Assembly (NCBI GenBank): GCA_032718475.1
Contig: JAUCBJ010005675.1
Coordinates: forward strand, 49,186 to 113,185
Reading direction: 5' to 3'
Length of the DNA: 64,000 nucleotides
Source of the DNA: Nemertoderma westbladi
Taxonomy: Eukaryota; Xenacoelomorpha; Nemertodermatida; Nemertodermatidae
The notes below the pieces were generated by a model. The model made no database searches. It worked only from the letters and a program-made list of their open reading frames with translations, and was not told where the DNA came from. This document shows positions 23,742-34,087 of this stretch, piece by piece. Numbering within the stretch: position 1 is the first letter of the stretch; every line of letters begins with the position of its first letter. A program made the position numbers and the translations under genes.

Positions 23742-23968
23742 CGCCTTGTCCCAACTGTCCAAGACTATTCGACTTTTTACTGAGTCCGACCAGCGCGGCC
23801 ACTTTGTATCCGAGACTGGGTCGTCTTTTCTTCCCAACGGCGGCCGCGGCGGTATCGGAAACCGTTCCATCCGATTCCGCGTTGTTCCGCCGGGTGGCGT
23901 ACATGTCGGATTGGGAGGACGAACGATTCAGCTGTTTACGAGGATTCACCATCTTTTGTTGAAATTGG
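23742..23968 (-). CDS. RIM homologue, basic linker exon
   Basis: Coding exon of 227 bp, phase 2 to phase 1. The acceptor is TTACGTTTTAG at 23969-23979 and the donor is GGCG|GTAAGT at 23736-23741. The translation is QFQQKMVNPRKQLNRSSSQS, a poly-Ala stretch, then KKRRPSLGYKVAALVGLSKK. The last block matches the conserved linker of vertebrate RIMs before the LGPAQLVGRQ motif (KKRRSSLxAKMVAxVGLSRK). The phase allows joining to either the exon at 26577-26713 or the alternative ATG exon at 24527-24759, both ending in phase 2. Confidence 0.9.
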
Positions 23969-24526
23969 CTAAAACGTAATAAATTAGCGAAATAAATTTA
24001 TTTAGTTGATAAAAATTAAATACATTACAATAATTAATACAGTACTGGTTGGATCTCATCAAGAGGCGAATTACGATTACAGAAATACAACGGTATAAAT
24101 ATAAATTTACACTGGACTTGTCTGAAGTGGCGAAGAAGGCAGTAAGGCTTTTTGCGCCCGAGGCCAGGGGAAAAATAAAATACAATCGTTGAAATTTAGC
24201 AGCATATATACATTTACATACATTAGACATATATACATTTTGTATTGCATTGCACGCAACTTTGAAATGTAATATTCTATGTATTAAATGTTGATCTGTA
24301 TTTGGGGGCGTCTATTAAAAGCTTGGTACATTTTGTACATTTTTTTATCTTCTGTTCTACTATGTTCTACTGTTATGTTCTACTATCCAGATAAAAGTTT
24401 GGATTAGCATAACCGAATCCCAACCCCTCTTAATTATATCAATTATATTAAAAGTACATATACCGGTATTTAAACATAAATGAAATATCTAGCGTCGCGT
24501 CACTAATTAATAAAAAAATAACTTAC

Positions 24527-24759
24527 GTATTGCGGATATTTTTATCGTACACACGGCAGTGTCCCATAGCGTATTTTGGATGGCCTAACTTTGGGTTGCT
24601 ATTAGTTACCGATTGGTAACCTAACTGAGGGCTATTAGATACCATTGGGTACCGATACCCTAATTGTGGGCTATTAGCTACCATCACATTTTGGGACATT
24701 TCAACAAGTTGGAAAAACCTTAGTGGGTTAGAATGACGGCGAACGTAGGCTCTTGCCAT
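24527..24759 (-). CDS. Candidate alternative first coding exon of a short RIM isoform
   Basis: A strong start context (TTACCATGG) opens 77 codons: MARAYVRRHSNPLRFFQ, then a tandem motif NSPQLGYRYP / NSPQLGYQSV / NSNPKLGHPK. It ends at a good donor (ATAC|GTAAGT) in phase 2, exactly what exon 23742-23968 needs. Vertebrates make short gamma-RIMs from internal promoters, so an alternative first exon is a reasonable reading. Against this, the frame stays open upstream to a possible acceptor (TATTGCAG near 24796), which would make it an internal exon entered in phase 1. That phase does not fit exon 26577-26713. Confidence 0.6.
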
Positions 24760-25919
24760 GGTAACGGAAATATTTATTAAAATTTGATGCACAGATACTG
24801 CAATATTGGCTTACTGTTACTGTTGTACAAGTTGAATTGAGCAATTAGGCCTACAATTACAACTCGCAACAACAAAATATACAAATCAGAAATTTTCATA
24901 CTGAATTGTTATTTAATAAATAAACTAAATTGGCAGACTAAATAAAAAAGAAATGTTTAATTTGATTTATGTTATCCATCTAAAACTATACAGAATATGA
25001 AAATAAACTTTTTATTTTATGTTTTATAAAATTCAGATGTAACTTTATTTAATATCCTGGGTAGTAAGAGTAGAGGTATCCAAGCATAACATTTACGAGA
25101 AACATAGTAAATATGTGTTTTACAAGCCAGACCACTGAACACAATTACGCACACGGTTAGGCGTAGTTAGCCAATAAAGATCAAGGAACATTTGGGAAAG
25201 AACTATGCAGTCTACGCAACGTCTACATGGAATTAAGAGAAAGACATTCAAAAATTAAATGCCAAAGAGATACATGGGTTTATATGGTACAGTAGTAGGT
25301 ATGGACAGACGTTTGTGTATGAATGGTTTATCAGACAGATTGTCTGGTTACAGGAAGCAGTGACCGCATTAGTGTAGCGCAGCAGAGAAGGGAAGGAGAA
25401 CAGACTCATTAATCAATCTTGAGGCACGCACATCTGCCAGCCATCCTTCCTTCCACACCGCCACTATACCGGCCACTACGAGTTATTTATTTTGCCTTTC
25501 CATCATTTACTGTAGTCAGTCAATTTCATTTGATTAACTCCACAGCTGCTATTTTCGGATCGATTGTGAAAATAAATTCGACTAAATTAGAAGGCCATTT
25601 TATTTGCAAGCATGTCTCCTAAACGTAGCGCCGAGGCACTAATGGTAATTGACAGCAGTTGATACCAACAAGATTGTTGTTGCTATCAATACCCAGAAAC
25701 AGTTTCAGGTTTATTTTACATTCATTCACATTTAGTTAACAATTCTGAAACAGATTATCGCACTGCTTCGTTGATGTTGTAATTAAAAGGCTCGACCGTC
25801 CGTCTGTTGTTAACGCAGGGATTACGCATAAAGTATGACCACATATTTCTCAGCAGAATTATACTCCCCTTCGGAAACTGGTACTCATTTAGCTACCGTT
25901 TAAGGACAATCATGTCGCA

Positions 25920-25992
25920 GTGTCCGATTGGATAAGGTGTCTGGGCTGCTTTAACAGAAGTGTTTGATGGTGCATATTCGAATCCGACTAAA
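25920..25992 (+). mobile_element. tRNA-derived SINE head
   Basis: AGTGTCCGATTGG with GGATAAGGTG resembles a Ser/Leu-type tRNA D-arm and A box. TATTCGAATCCGACTAAAGG contains the B box and the family's shared 3' junction. The related copy at 33245-33330 has the same CCGACTAAAGG joint. Not a functional tRNA, because the arms do not pair. Confidence 0.55.
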
Positions 25993-26282
25993 GGTTGTAT
26001 AAATTTTTGAACCAAAGAGAAACTGCTGCGTTCCTAACCAAGACAGTTTAGAGAAAAATGATTACGCAAACACAGCGGAACAATGCGAATCGGGCTTGTG
26101 TTGGGTGAGTCAATATAGTTGGGTAGTTATGGGGTGTTCATTCACCCTTGGCAGTTAGTGCGGCGCCCTCCCTGCCTAATAGGTAACAGTTTCGTGTTTT
26201 AAGGATGCCAGTCATAGAGATGCGCCCCCCCCCCCCCTGGCTAGACCCTTTAAATCAATCGAAACGAAAACGATCTGAATCA

Positions 26283-26362
26283 TCAATCGGGTATCGAACC
26301 AACGACCTCTGGATCCAGAGATGCGACTTTAAGGCAACACATTAAACCACTACGCCAATGTG
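26283..26362 (-). mobile_element. tRNA-derived SINE head
   Basis: On the minus strand, ATTGGCGTAGTGGTTTAATG (A-box-like) is followed by CTCTGGATCCAGAGG (anticodon-like palindrome) and GTTGGTTCGATACCCG (B box). This is the order and spacing of a tRNA, but the acceptor stem is absent. Confidence 0.55.
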
Positions 26363-26576
26363 GCAATGTAACTGAGAAACATTTAAAAAAAAAACAATTA
26401 ATCTCTGCAACGGCAAAGCAATGCAATGATGAGAAATTAGCTTACAAATATTCCTTCATCTCAAAATATGCCCAAACAATACAAATTGAATTCTTAGAAA
26501 ACATGGTGTTCTGAAAAAAACTAAGAATCTTACTACGAAATACGCGATCCTGATTGGTTAGAATATATTTATTTAC

Positions 26577-26713
26577 CTTAGTGTCCGCGTTGACTTTGGT
26601 CTCTCAGATTGCGTACTAATGAAGGATTTATCGCTGCGTTTCGATATGTCTGAAACTTCGCTAGCCATCGACACGTTGCTGTCTGAAGACTTTATCGATA
26701 TGCTATCGGGACT
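26577..26713 (-). CDS. RIM homologue, serine-rich linker exon
   Basis: Coding exon of 137 bp, phase 0 to phase 2. The acceptor is TTATTTCAG at 26714-26722 and the donor is TAAG|GTAAAT. The translation is SPDSISIKSSDSNVSMASEV, then SDISKRSDKSFISTQSERPK. The block SDISK with SFISTQSERP is typical of the RIM linker between the C2 domains. It is preceded in frame either by exon 32816-32949 or by the small ATG exon 27257-27301. Confidence 0.85.
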
Positions 26714-27256
26714 CTGAAATAAATATAAACATAACATTGAATGTAATCCTAAAAACTTTATGTTAGCTAGCTAGAAGTTCAATGAACTCAAGGGCACCCC
26801 ATTTGATTCCTGAGCTCCATAACATAAGTGTGACAATCCTAATCCAATCCGACAGGAATGTCACCCTAAATCAAACGTCTATATTTTCCTGTTGATATAA
26901 TGATACTACTAGACTAGGTGCCACTTAAAACTGTAGGCTACCATATAGTATGACGTATCGTGTAGTAATGTCATTTACTAAAATACAGACGTAGCGGCAT
27001 ACCAATTTTCCAGCCGCTGATTTTCAAATGTTTTCTATGGAATTTTGATAAAATACAGTTGATACATAGAAAACACATTATATAGAAAAGTTGAAATACT
27101 TTTTACTAAGAAATAGAAACAGGAGTATAATCTAATTACTAATTGCGTCTTTCTACAAAACAGGATGGAAATACCATCAGCCCGCCCCTTTGCCTCTACC
27201 ACATGAATATGTCATAATTAGGTCTAACATTATAAACGGGTGGCAAAATTACTTAC

Positions 27257-27301
27257 GAGTAATGACTCCACAATTCGGTGAGATATTCTCCTTTTAGCCA
27301 T
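27257..27301 (-). CDS. Candidate alternative first coding exon (15 codons) of RIM
   Basis: ATG followed by 14 codons (MAKRRISHRIVESLL) ends at a consensus donor, CTC|GTAAGT, in phase 0. This is the phase required by exon 26577-26713. Upstream, the same frame has a TAA three codons before the ATG and no AG acceptor in between, so it can only be a first coding exon. Together with exon 24527-24759 it suggests two internal promoters. The small size limits confidence. Confidence 0.6.
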
Positions 27302-28299
27302 AATATATTATGTGATATAATAATATATTTTAAAAATATACCTTTAAATTCAACAACAATTAAAGAAACCGAAACTTAGTGGGGATAATGTAACTAATCA
27401 TTGAACATTTGATTTCATTAAAAATAAATCAACTAACCAGAACGAAACACTGAAGTACCTGTGATGCGTGCCCTCGATAAAATCCATATATTTACCATCA
27501 AAACAAAGGTCACCTTGTGAGGGATCTATACAACACAGCCAAGCAATCATCTTATCAGCAGCAATCAGCTCATTATATGTGCTGATTTATGCAGCAGTAT
27601 GTGCAATGGATGAAGCATCCGAGATTCATATCATATCTACCCCAGTTTGAAAATTCATTAAAAAACAAATAACATTACATGATGGATTTATTACCTGATT
27701 TAGTTCAAAGTTTATTTATAAATAAATTCAATACGATGGCACTATTTCAGCTTAAAAAGAAATGATTAAAAGCACGCAATTTCCGCTGTATTCTTTGCGG
27801 TCTAAGAAAAACGATTTGGACAAACTGTTCAGTTTGCCTTTACACACTTTAACTGCCATTTGTAAACCTACTAACCAGGCCAATTTAAGCCAATATGCTA
27901 AACCATGTGGTTTACGAGTATTATGTCAAAACAATACTCGTTATTAGGAATATAGTCAACGCAGACTCGTCTTCATTCCAAACATCGTTGCACTCGTCCT
28001 GTACATCTGGCCACCAAATAACTAGCATAAAACATTCCACCACCGGTACTGATCAAAATGACATATCATCCAGTACGCTTAAACCAGGTTGTTAACAAGT
28101 ATAGTCAACACAATACTATAATACTGCAATAATAAAATACTGCAAATTCTAATTGTAAAATATCTAAACTTTTGCTAAATAACATGTCTACCAAGTTTAG
28201 TTCGATTTCATAGAGGATCAACTGAGTTATTAACGTTTACAAACCCGGATCTACAGAACGACAGATCTAACAGATGGTTTGGTGCAACCTCGCCCTCGT

Positions 28300-28740
28300 A
28301 CATCCTTCACTGGGTAGGGAAACCTTCCCCCGCATCCAATCTTCGCCCCCGTCCAACCTTCGCCCGCGTCCAATCTTCGCCCACGTCCAACCTTCGCCCG
28401 GGAGAAACCTTCGCCAGCAAGGCAATTTTCGCCCGCGAGCTACCTTCGCCCAATAAGATTTGTGTTAGTAACCATTTTAGTTAACAATTGAGGGAAAGGA
28501 GCAGGATACAGAGACGGTCTTTTCTATCCAAAACAATAAACGATGTTGTTACCAATTGAGGGAAAGGAGCAGTTTACAGAGACGGCTTCTTCTAACCAAA
28601 ACAATAATTGTTTAGTGGGCGAAGATTGCCTACGGGCGAAGGTTTCCGTCGGGCGCTTTTTGCTTATTTTGAGGGCAAAGATTGCTCCGGGCGAAGATTG
28701 GACACGGGCGAATCTTTCTCGCGGGCGAAGTTTGCTGCGT
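28300..28740. repeat. Inverted pair of CTTCGCCCG repeat clusters around dispersed-repeat copies
   Basis: Positions 28318-28450 contain about seven units of CCTTCGCCCGCGTCCAAT. Positions 28615-28735 contain the reverse complement series (GGGCGAAGATTGGACACGGG). Between them are two copies of AATTGAGGGAAAGGAGCAG with CCAAAACAATAA, the unit that forms the array at 62968-63480. Probably the arms of a fold-back element. Confidence 0.6.
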
Positions 28741-28743
28741 ATC

Positions 28744-29368
28744 CGTACCCTACAGACACACCGAATGAGATAGTGAGCGGTACCCGTACCCTACAGACAC
28801 ACCGAATGAGATAGTGAGTGGTACCCGTACCCTACAGACACACCGAATGAGATAGTGAGTGGTACCCGTACCCTACAGACACACCGAATGAGATAGTGAG
28901 TGGTACCCGTACCCTACAGACACACCGAATGAGATAGTGAGCGGTACCCGTACCCTACAGACACACCGAATGAGATAGTGAGTGGTACCCGTACCCTACA
29001 GACACACCGAATGAGATAGTGAGTGGTACCCGTACCCTACAGACACACCGAATGAGATAGTGAGTGGTACCCGTACCCTACAGACACACCGAATGAGATA
29101 GTGAGTGGTACCCGTACCCTACAGACACACCGAATGAGATAGTGAGCGGTACCCGTACCCTACAGACACACCGAATGAGATAGTGAGTGGTACCCGTACC
29201 CTACAGACACACCGAATGAGATAGTGAGCGGTACCCGTACCCTACAGACACACCGAATGAGATAGTGAGTGGTACCCGTACCCTACAGACACACCGAATG
29301 AGATAGTGAGTGGTTCTGGTACCCGTACCCTACAGACACACCGAATGAGATAGTGAGTGGTACCCGTA
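28744..29368. repeat. 41-bp minisatellite, about 15 copies
   Basis: The unit starts CGTACCCTACAGACACACCG and ends TGAGTGGTACC. Copies are almost identical and differ mainly at GAGTGG/GAGCGG. One unit near 29310 carries a 6-bp insertion. Very low divergence implies recent expansion. It lies in the RIM intron between exons 32816-32949 and 26577-26713. Confidence 0.95.
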
Positions 29369-30479
29369 TCCCAAGCTCGCTAACTTTCGTGGCTCGCCTC
29401 ACAGGTAAAATAATATGATGATTATAATATAATATCATATTATGAAATCAATAAAGATATTTTATAACTTATTATGTAACATGTAACCAATATTGATACT
29501 AACAATTTTAGTCTAGTAACATTGCCATAATTGGGCAAGTTTACTACAAACGGAATTTGGCCATATATAACTGCAGTTGATAATAAATAATACTAAAAAG
29601 TTTAGTAATAAAAATGAATCATAATTCACTGAATAACAATACAAAAATGCGTTATTATTGGCCTAAAATAACTCGGCAAAACAGGCATTAACACTCAATT
29701 GACATGCTGTGACCCAAGAATAGCTTTAATAGCTCAGTTCTTTGTGATAATTATTAATAACGCATAATCTATAATCTTTCACCAGCGTTCGCTTAAAATA
29801 ATTAACTGCCTGCGTACATTTAATAATAAAATAAACTCAACATATTAAGTGGAAGTGCGGCCATAGACAGATGCTGTGAGATGATGCATTATTGCTCAAT
29901 GCGATATAGTCATGTCATTCAATAATCAAGTTTGAAAAACTTATTAATTATTGACAAAATATACTAATAAAGTTTTGTCTAAGAACAATAGGCCTAACTC
30001 ACGAGAGTCGGCTACACGTCATTTACTATGTGGGATTTAAACTTTAATTTATTTACGTATTTACTTATTGTGGGCGTATCTACTATTGCTGCGAGGCAGC
30101 AGATGAATAAAACCTTTATCTATAGCAGATACTGTCAGATAGATATGTATAATAGGGTCCTCCGGGGACCGGTCACGGCATGTAACAAAGTAGCCTAGAT
30201 AAAAGAATATGTACTGCAGTGCTCTGACTAACACCGACATACTGACTGTCCAACACCGGTAGGTCTCCCCCCCTCGTCCCAGGGTGTCCGTGGGGCGAGC
30301 CATATATTATCACCACACTTATTAACGTATTTAAAGCTGTCAAGTTGAAAATTTGTAGGCATCAATAAGACCAAAAGTTGAGATTATTTAGAGACCTTCA
30401 GGAACCATACAACAACAGTCTCCCGCTAGAGCCAAGTATACTTCCATTTCTTTGCTTAGATTTGTACTAGACCATGAGC

Positions 30480-31000
30480 TGTTTCTTTCAAAGGAGGTTA
30501 ATCCTTCAGAAGTTCTCCAGTTTACCGCTAGAGGGCGAAATATCTGAAAGTGGACTGGAATCCTTGACCCCATTCCGTTATTATTTTATGACCCGTTCAA
30601 GCTGAAACAGGTAGATATTTGCTAGCACATATCAAGTGTTTTTCTAGGGTCGGTTATCGGTCTCCAGTTCTCCTGTCTGCCGCTAGAGGGCGAAATATAA
30701 GAAAGTCATAACCTTTCTCTCATTTCCTAGATTTTAATCTGTTTAATCTAAATATTGAAATGTATCTACTAGACCACATGTTGCATTCGTGCAAGACTAT
30801 CTATAGGTTGCTTCTTTGTGGGGACGTTAATCCTTCGGCAATTCTCCCGTCTACCTCTATACTTCAGCCATTTCGTATTATTGTTTATAATCCTTTCTTC
30901 CTGATTGTTACCTGACATCTATTCTAGACCTCAGACTGAGTTTTTGTGAGGCCCTTAAATCGACTGCAGTTATCCTGTCTGCCTCTAGGTGGTGTAAATG
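30480..31000. repeat. Dispersed repeat copies with CTGTCTGCCGCTAGAGGGCG core
   Basis: The core occurs near 30530 and 30680, and as a relative (CTGTCTGCCTCTAGGTGG) near 30976. Further relatives lie at 38945-38960 (TTGCCGGTAGGGGGCGAAT) and 39340-39360 (CTGTCGCTAGGGGGTGAAT). Each is preceded by a similar AT-rich block with ACAGACAGAC. This is an old interspersed repeat family with no coding content. Confidence 0.5.
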
Positions 31001-31189
31001 GAGTAGGGGATCTGCTTATATTTTGCTTATAATTCTTTCGAGTTTATACTTAACATAAGTTTATGTAACGTTCTGCGCGAAGGTCCCACTTCGTGTAGAG
31101 CCAAACTTACTTCCTTACAAACAACCACGTAAAGGCAGGTATTTTGAAACTATGATGCTTTAAGATTAACTGAAGTTGATATTTGTACC

Positions 31190-31458
31190 ACTCCTGTAAT
31201 GTGGGTACTTACCAGATCTCTTTTACTTTCAGTTCACATAGGTACCGGTCCTGTAACTATCAGGATGTGGATACTTACCCGATCTCGTTTACTTTCAGTT
31301 GGCATAGGTACCGATTCTGTAACTATCTGGATGTGAGTACTTTACCGATCTCTTTTACTTTCAGTTGACACCGGTAAGGTACCGGCCATGTACCTATCTG
31401 GGTACTTACTACCCGATCTCTATCTATTACTTTCACTTTAATGTTACCGGTATGTACC
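31190..31458 (-). repeat. 65-bp exon/donor minisatellite, left segment
   Basis: Four or five diverged units related to the end of RIM exon 32816-32949. On the minus strand they read CTGAAAGTAAAAGAGATCGG then GTAAGTA, with variants. The array continues at 32533-32815 after an inserted transposon, so both parts were once one array. Confidence 0.85.
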
Positions 31459-31460
31459 TA

Positions 31461-32530
31461 CACCATGTCCTGGAATATAGTGTCCTTATTCCGGTACCCG
31501 CCCCACATCCCCCCCCCCCCTTTTTTTTCTACAAATATTGGTTAGATTGCATGAAATTTGAAACAGAGTTACCTCCGCCTTAGTGGGTGAGCCAGAATTG
31601 TTATTTTTGCTTTCATTCTTTACACTTTATTCTGCTACAAGCGTTTCAAAAAGTGTTTCCGTCGATATTGCACCAGATACACCGCAGTTATTCTTCAACC
31701 TTATAGTGATTTGTTGGAACTAGTGTAAAGCTGACGATGCAAGGATTCCAAATGTAAAAATATTTGAATTTGGTTGGGAAAAAGCTGAGATAGGGGCATT
31801 CGAATCTTGCATGTTGCTTCCGCTGCAAGCCATTTATTCTATTTAATAAACACTTGCATTGTTGCTAAGCTTATTATGATATAAAAAACATGTACCAGAA
31901 TATTGGGTAGTTATTAAATTGAATAAATTGCATGCAGCGGAAGCAAATACATGATACTTTCGAATGCCCACATCTCGGCTATTTCCAAACCAAATTCAAA
32001 TATTTTTACATATTTGGAATCCTTGCAAGGCCGGCTTTGCATGAAAATGAGAGTTTATACTAGCTATCTTCGTCAATATGTTAGCTTTTATTATTCTAAT
32101 TATTACATTTTTTTAAATAGTTCAAAATTAATATACAAGCTAGTTTTTGTTATTTTTAAATTGTTATTCTAGAACATGTTTGCTGGTTTACAAAAATGTT
32201 CCAGAATTTTTTTTCTGTAACCTTTCAAGAGGTCTAGAACATAGTTCTAGAAATTCTTAGTGGGTGAGTCATTATTATTCTAATTATTATTCTACCTTAT
32301 AAGGTAGAATAATAACTGCGGTGTAACTGGTGCAACATCGATAGAGACACCTTTTCTTAAAAGCTTGTAGATAAAAAATGAAAGCAAAAAATAAAATTGA
32401 TGGCTTACCCACTAAGAATGAGGGGGCAGGTACAGCACCTGAATAACGACACAATATTCCGGGCAAGGACTACTATACTGATCTATATTATATAATGATT
32501 GTATAGTAGTCCTTGATTCGGGGTATGGTG
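31461..32530. mobile_element. CACCATG-end inverted-repeat transposon, TA target site
   Basis: The element is 1070 bp, starting CACCATGTCCTGGAATATAG and ending with the inverted counterpart TATGGTG, flanked by TA at 31459-31460 and 32531-32532. Long internal inverted arms contain GGTGAGCCAGAAT, GCTACAAGCGTTT and GAATTCGGTTTGG-like blocks. TA duplication and terminal repeats fit a Tc1/mariner-type non-autonomous element, but I see no transposase and the class is inferred. It splits the 65-bp minisatellite, so it inserted after that array formed. Confidence 0.85.
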
Positions 32531-32532
32531 TA

Positions 32533-32815
32533 ACTAAATGTGGGTACTTACCCGATCTTCTTTACTTTCAGTTGACGTCGGTACCGGTCAGGTACATCCT
32601 GTCTGGATGTGAATACTTACCCGATCTCTGTTACATTCCGTTCAGATTGGTACCGGTATGTGCCTATCTGGATGTGGGTACTTACCCGATCTCTTTTACT
32701 TTCAGTTCAGATTGGTACCGGTATGTCCCTATCTGGATGTGGGTACTTACCCGATCTCTTTTACTTTCAGTTCAGATTGGTACCGGTATGTCCCTATCTG
32801 GATGTGGGTACTTAC
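32533..32815 (-). repeat. 65-bp exon/donor minisatellite, right segment
   Basis: Four units of 65 bp directly continue from the real donor of exon 32816-32949. Each unit repeats the exon's last bases (CTGAAAGTAAAAGAGATCGG) and an intact GTAAGTA donor. Donor positions step by 65 bp (for example exon-like ends at 32816 and 32751). Reading through the first donor runs 21 codons and then hits a TAA formed by the next donor. Confidence 0.93.
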
Positions 32816-32949
32816 CCGATCTCTTTTACTTTCAGTTGACATCGGTACCGGTCCTGTGGTTGTCTGTATGTTGGACGATGGACTTAAGGCATTCGCAGCA
32901 GCGGCTTCTTTATAGGACTTCATCTTCAACTTTAATTGATCAGCTCTGA
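32816..32949 (-). CDS. RIM homologue, charged linker exon
   Basis: Coding exon of 134 bp, phase 1 to phase 0. The acceptor is AATCTTTGCAG at 32950-32960 and the donor is ATCGG|GTAAGT. The translation is RADQLKLKMKSYKEAAAANA, then a Ser/Thr/Pro stretch ending MSTESKRDR. The phases fit exon 37266-37393 upstream and exon 26577-26713 downstream. I do not recognise the sequence as strongly as the C2B exons. The assignment rests on frame continuity, splice sites and strand. Its 3' end and donor are repeated in the adjacent 65-bp array. Confidence 0.78.
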
Positions 32950-33244
32950 CTGCAAAGATTAATTTCCGCACAAAATTATATTAATCTCTTTAATAATAGG
33001 AGATTATTGTTATTATTATAATAATGATAATAATAAAATAAGATTAATAATTATTATTATGATTATTATTAATTATAGGGCGCTTTTCCACGCCCAAGAT
33101 ACTCAAAACGATCGCATTATTATTACACCCAGCAAAACCAGGCTCAAACTCAACCTGGCTTTGCTGAAGTAATAAATAAGGCTCCCATAATACCGCTGGG
33201 ACTAAAGGTCTAAAGTATCTTGCAACAGTACGAAATGTCTACAG

Positions 33245-33330
33245 CCTTTAGTCGGATTTGAACCTACGTCAAGAAACACTATTGTGAAAGCAGTTAAGGA
33301 GCTGTATCCACTCGGACACTGTCAGATTAT
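33245..33330 (-). mobile_element. tRNA-derived SINE head
   Basis: On the minus strand, GACAGTGTCCGAGTGGATAC resembles a Ser-type tRNA 5' half. AGGTTCAAATCCGACTAAAGG supplies the B box. It shares the CCGACTAAAGG joint with the copy at 25920-25992, so both belong to one SINE family. Confidence 0.6.
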
Positions 33331-34087
33331 AATTCAGTTCAATAAAACTTCGTTGGTTTATTACCTATAATTATGTAATCAAAACCGTTGGCAAATAAAA
33401 ATCTTTTATTGTTAAATTTCTGGATTACTTAACGCTCGTCTATGGACGAGCCGTAAATAATCCACCTATTTATTTCTCGCTCGTACTGTCTTGGATACTA
33501 TTAATAGGAGAGTGTATTATTTAACTATTTCTTGTTGCAGTTACCTAATATAAGGTATTTTTTTTATACTAGCTAGTATGTTCGTCAACGTCAACATGTT
33601 AGCTATTATTTTTATAATTATTACATTTTTTAAAATAGTTCAAAATTAATATACTACAAAGTTTTTGTTATTTTTAAATTGTTATTCTAGAACCTGTTTG
33701 CTGGTTTATAAAAGTGTTCCAGAATTTTTTTTGTAACCTTTTAAGAGGTCTAGAACATAGTTCTACAAATATGGTATATAATAGCGAAAATGTTCGTGAA
33801 TCGTAAACAAAACATACAAATATAAAAAAGTTGCCAATATTATACATCTTGTTTAGTAATCCAAAATTTTAACAATAAAACAACATATTATATTGTGTAT
33901 AATGTACCTTTATCTCAATATTTCACTAACTCGCTCCGCTCGTTCGTGTAAATATTAGCACTCGGGACCGGCGTGAGATTAAGTGCCATATTATACACAA
34001 TATAACAAATAGTTATTATGTAATTTCCAATAGAATTCAAAATTAAATGAATTCCAAGTGGCACAATATGCTTGATTAAATACTTAC

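Noticed and set aside
23946-24230. 94-codon minus-strand gene
   Set aside because: It overlaps the acceptor region of RIM exon 23742-23968 and looks like random AT-rich intron.
24760-24800. Joining RIM exon 37266-37393 (phase 1 end) to an acceptor near 24796
   Set aside because: The phase fits, but the added peptide is AT-rich UTR-like sequence. Exon 32816-32949 gives a better phase 1 continuation with charged linker sequence.
32572-32949. Plus-strand genes across the 65-bp array
   Set aside because: They are antisense shadows of a 65-bp tandem repeat and of the RIM exon at 32816-32949.
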